From: Campylobacteraceae bacterium
GTDB taxonomy: Bacteria > Campylobacterota > Campylobacteria > Campylobacterales > JALSKU01
Length of the DNA stretch: 6,060 bases
NCBI GenBank assembly: GCA_015488975.1
Contig: WFMT01000241.1
Coordinates: 1 to 6,060 of the forward strand
Reading direction: 5' to 3'
The notes beneath the pieces were generated by a model that saw nothing but the letters and a program-made list of their open reading frames with translations, did no database searches and was not told the DNA's origin. Shown piece by piece: positions 5,453 through 6,060 of the stretch (position 1 is its first letter; each line of letters starts with the position of its first letter). The translations under genes and the position numbers were made by a program.

Positions 5453-6060
5453 CTTTCTTTAAGTGTCCAGTCACTGTATTTTAGTGAAGCGATTGCTTGA
5501 ACACTCAAACCTTCTTTTCTTCCGATATATCCTAATTCTTCAGTTGTGGTTGCTTTTATATTTATTTTTATTTTATCAATATTTAAAATCATTGATAGAG
5601 TTTGTCTTATTTTTTCTTTATAGGGAGATATTTTTGGTATTTGTGCAATAATATTTAGATCAATGTGTATGATTTCATATCCTGTAACTGTTATAAAGTC
5701 ACTTACTTCTTTTAATAATATTTTAGAATCTATGTTTTTATATTTATCATTGCTATCTGGAAACAACTCTCCTATATCACCTGCTCCAATTGCTCCAAGG
5801 ATTGCATCTATTAGAGCATGTATTGCAACATCTCCATCAGAATGAGCTTTAAATCCAAATGGTACATCCAGTTTAACACCACCTAAAAACATCTCTTTTC
5901 CAGATTCAAAAGGATGAACATCATATCCAATCCCTGTGAATATATCTTTGTTCGGAGGTTGGATACAATCAAGTTTTTCCAAATCTTGAAAAAATGTGAG
6001 CTTTATAGCTTTTGAAGAACCATCAACATACATCACTTTGCCTCCAGATGCAAGTATAGC
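5434..6060 (-). CDS. ispDF: Bifunctional IspD/IspF isoprenoid synthesis enzyme, C-terminal part (5' end outside the window)
   Basis: The frame is open to the right edge, giving 208 codons ending at TGA (5434-5436). The first roughly 30 residues (ILASGGKVMYVDG, then KLTFFQDLEKL) are the C-terminal tail of an IspD domain (MEP cytidylyltransferase). They run straight into a complete IspF domain (2-C-methyl-D-erythritol 2,4-cyclodiphosphate synthase) beginning near 5946 with FTGIGYDVHPF. The IspF metal ligands are visible: Asp and His of DVH (codons near 5914-5922) and the second His of HSDGDVAIH (5818-5820). The TTEELGYIGRKEG block (about 5506-5547), which contributes to the nucleotide site, is also intact. 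The fused enzyme works in the cytosolic MEP pathway and the fusion is usual in Campylobacterota. An internal GTG/ATG near 6031-6036 is not a start because IspD sequence continues upstream. The regulator gene follows 78 bp downstream. Confidence 0.94.
   Translation of the reverse strand, partial: AILASGGKVMYVDGSSKAIKLTFFQDLEKLDCIQPPNKDIFTGIGYDVHPFESGKEMFLGGVKLDVPFGFKAHSDGDVAIHALIDAILGAIGAGDIGELFPDSNDKYKNIDSKILLKEVSDFITVTGYEIIHIDLNIIAQIPKISPYKEKIRQTLSMILNIDKIKINIKATTTEELGYIGRKEGLSVQAIASLKYSDWTLKESNHETI

Noticed and set aside
5463..5845. Two short plus-strand reading frames (5463-5651 and 5663-5845)
   Set aside because: Both are antisense shadows of ispDF, with no supporting features.
5434..6036. 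A stand-alone IspF starting at GTG 6036
   Set aside because: The frame stays open to the right edge and codes for the end of an IspD domain, so this is the tail of an IspDF fusion.

Overview
This AT-rich window (roughly one third G+C by eye) reads as a chromosomal segment of a Campylobacterota (epsilonproteobacterial) genome. The main clue is the minus-strand order ispDF, an HP1021/CemR-type orphan regulator, an ATP-sulfurylase-like gene, then pgpA. As I recall, this matches the Campylobacter jejuni block Cj1607-Cj1610. I cannot name the genus from sequence alone.

Layout: 1-2803 is a plus-strand, tightly packed set. It holds the 3' part of a HI0933/BaiN-type flavoprotein (cut by the left edge), a SixA-type histidine phosphatase (591-1103) and an MsbA-like exporter of the ABC superfamily (1100-2803, ATGA overlap with the gene before it). 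2796-6060 is a minus-strand set read from right to left: ispDF (cut by the right edge, ends 5434), a 78-bp gap with inverted repeats, the HP1021-like regulator (5355-4459), the ATP-sulfurylase-like gene (4481-3282) and pgpA (3269-2796). The two sets converge tail to tail, and their stop codons overlap within 8 bp. No stretch over 300 bases lacks a gene.

How the genes fit together: most are housekeeping envelope and isoprenoid functions. IspDF makes isoprenoid precursors, PgpA makes phosphatidylglycerol, and the MsbA-like protein probably flips lipid A-core. The two unusual proteins sit side by side in the minus-strand set. The regulator has a receiver domain without its phosphoacceptor Asp (Ser48 instead), a middle region that looks like a collapsed NtrC-type AAA+ domain, and a Fis/NtrC-type helix-turn-helix. 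The ATP-sulfurylase homologue keeps the fold and the HxxH pair but has lost the residues known to bind sulfate, so its usual name, sulfate adenylyltransferase, is doubtful. Just upstream of the regulator, and overlapping the ispDF stop, is a perfect 8-bp inverted repeat. Each arm, with neighbouring bases, fits the HP1021 box consensus TGTTWCW, which suggests autoregulation.

I found no mobile element, CRISPR array, rRNA or tRNA.
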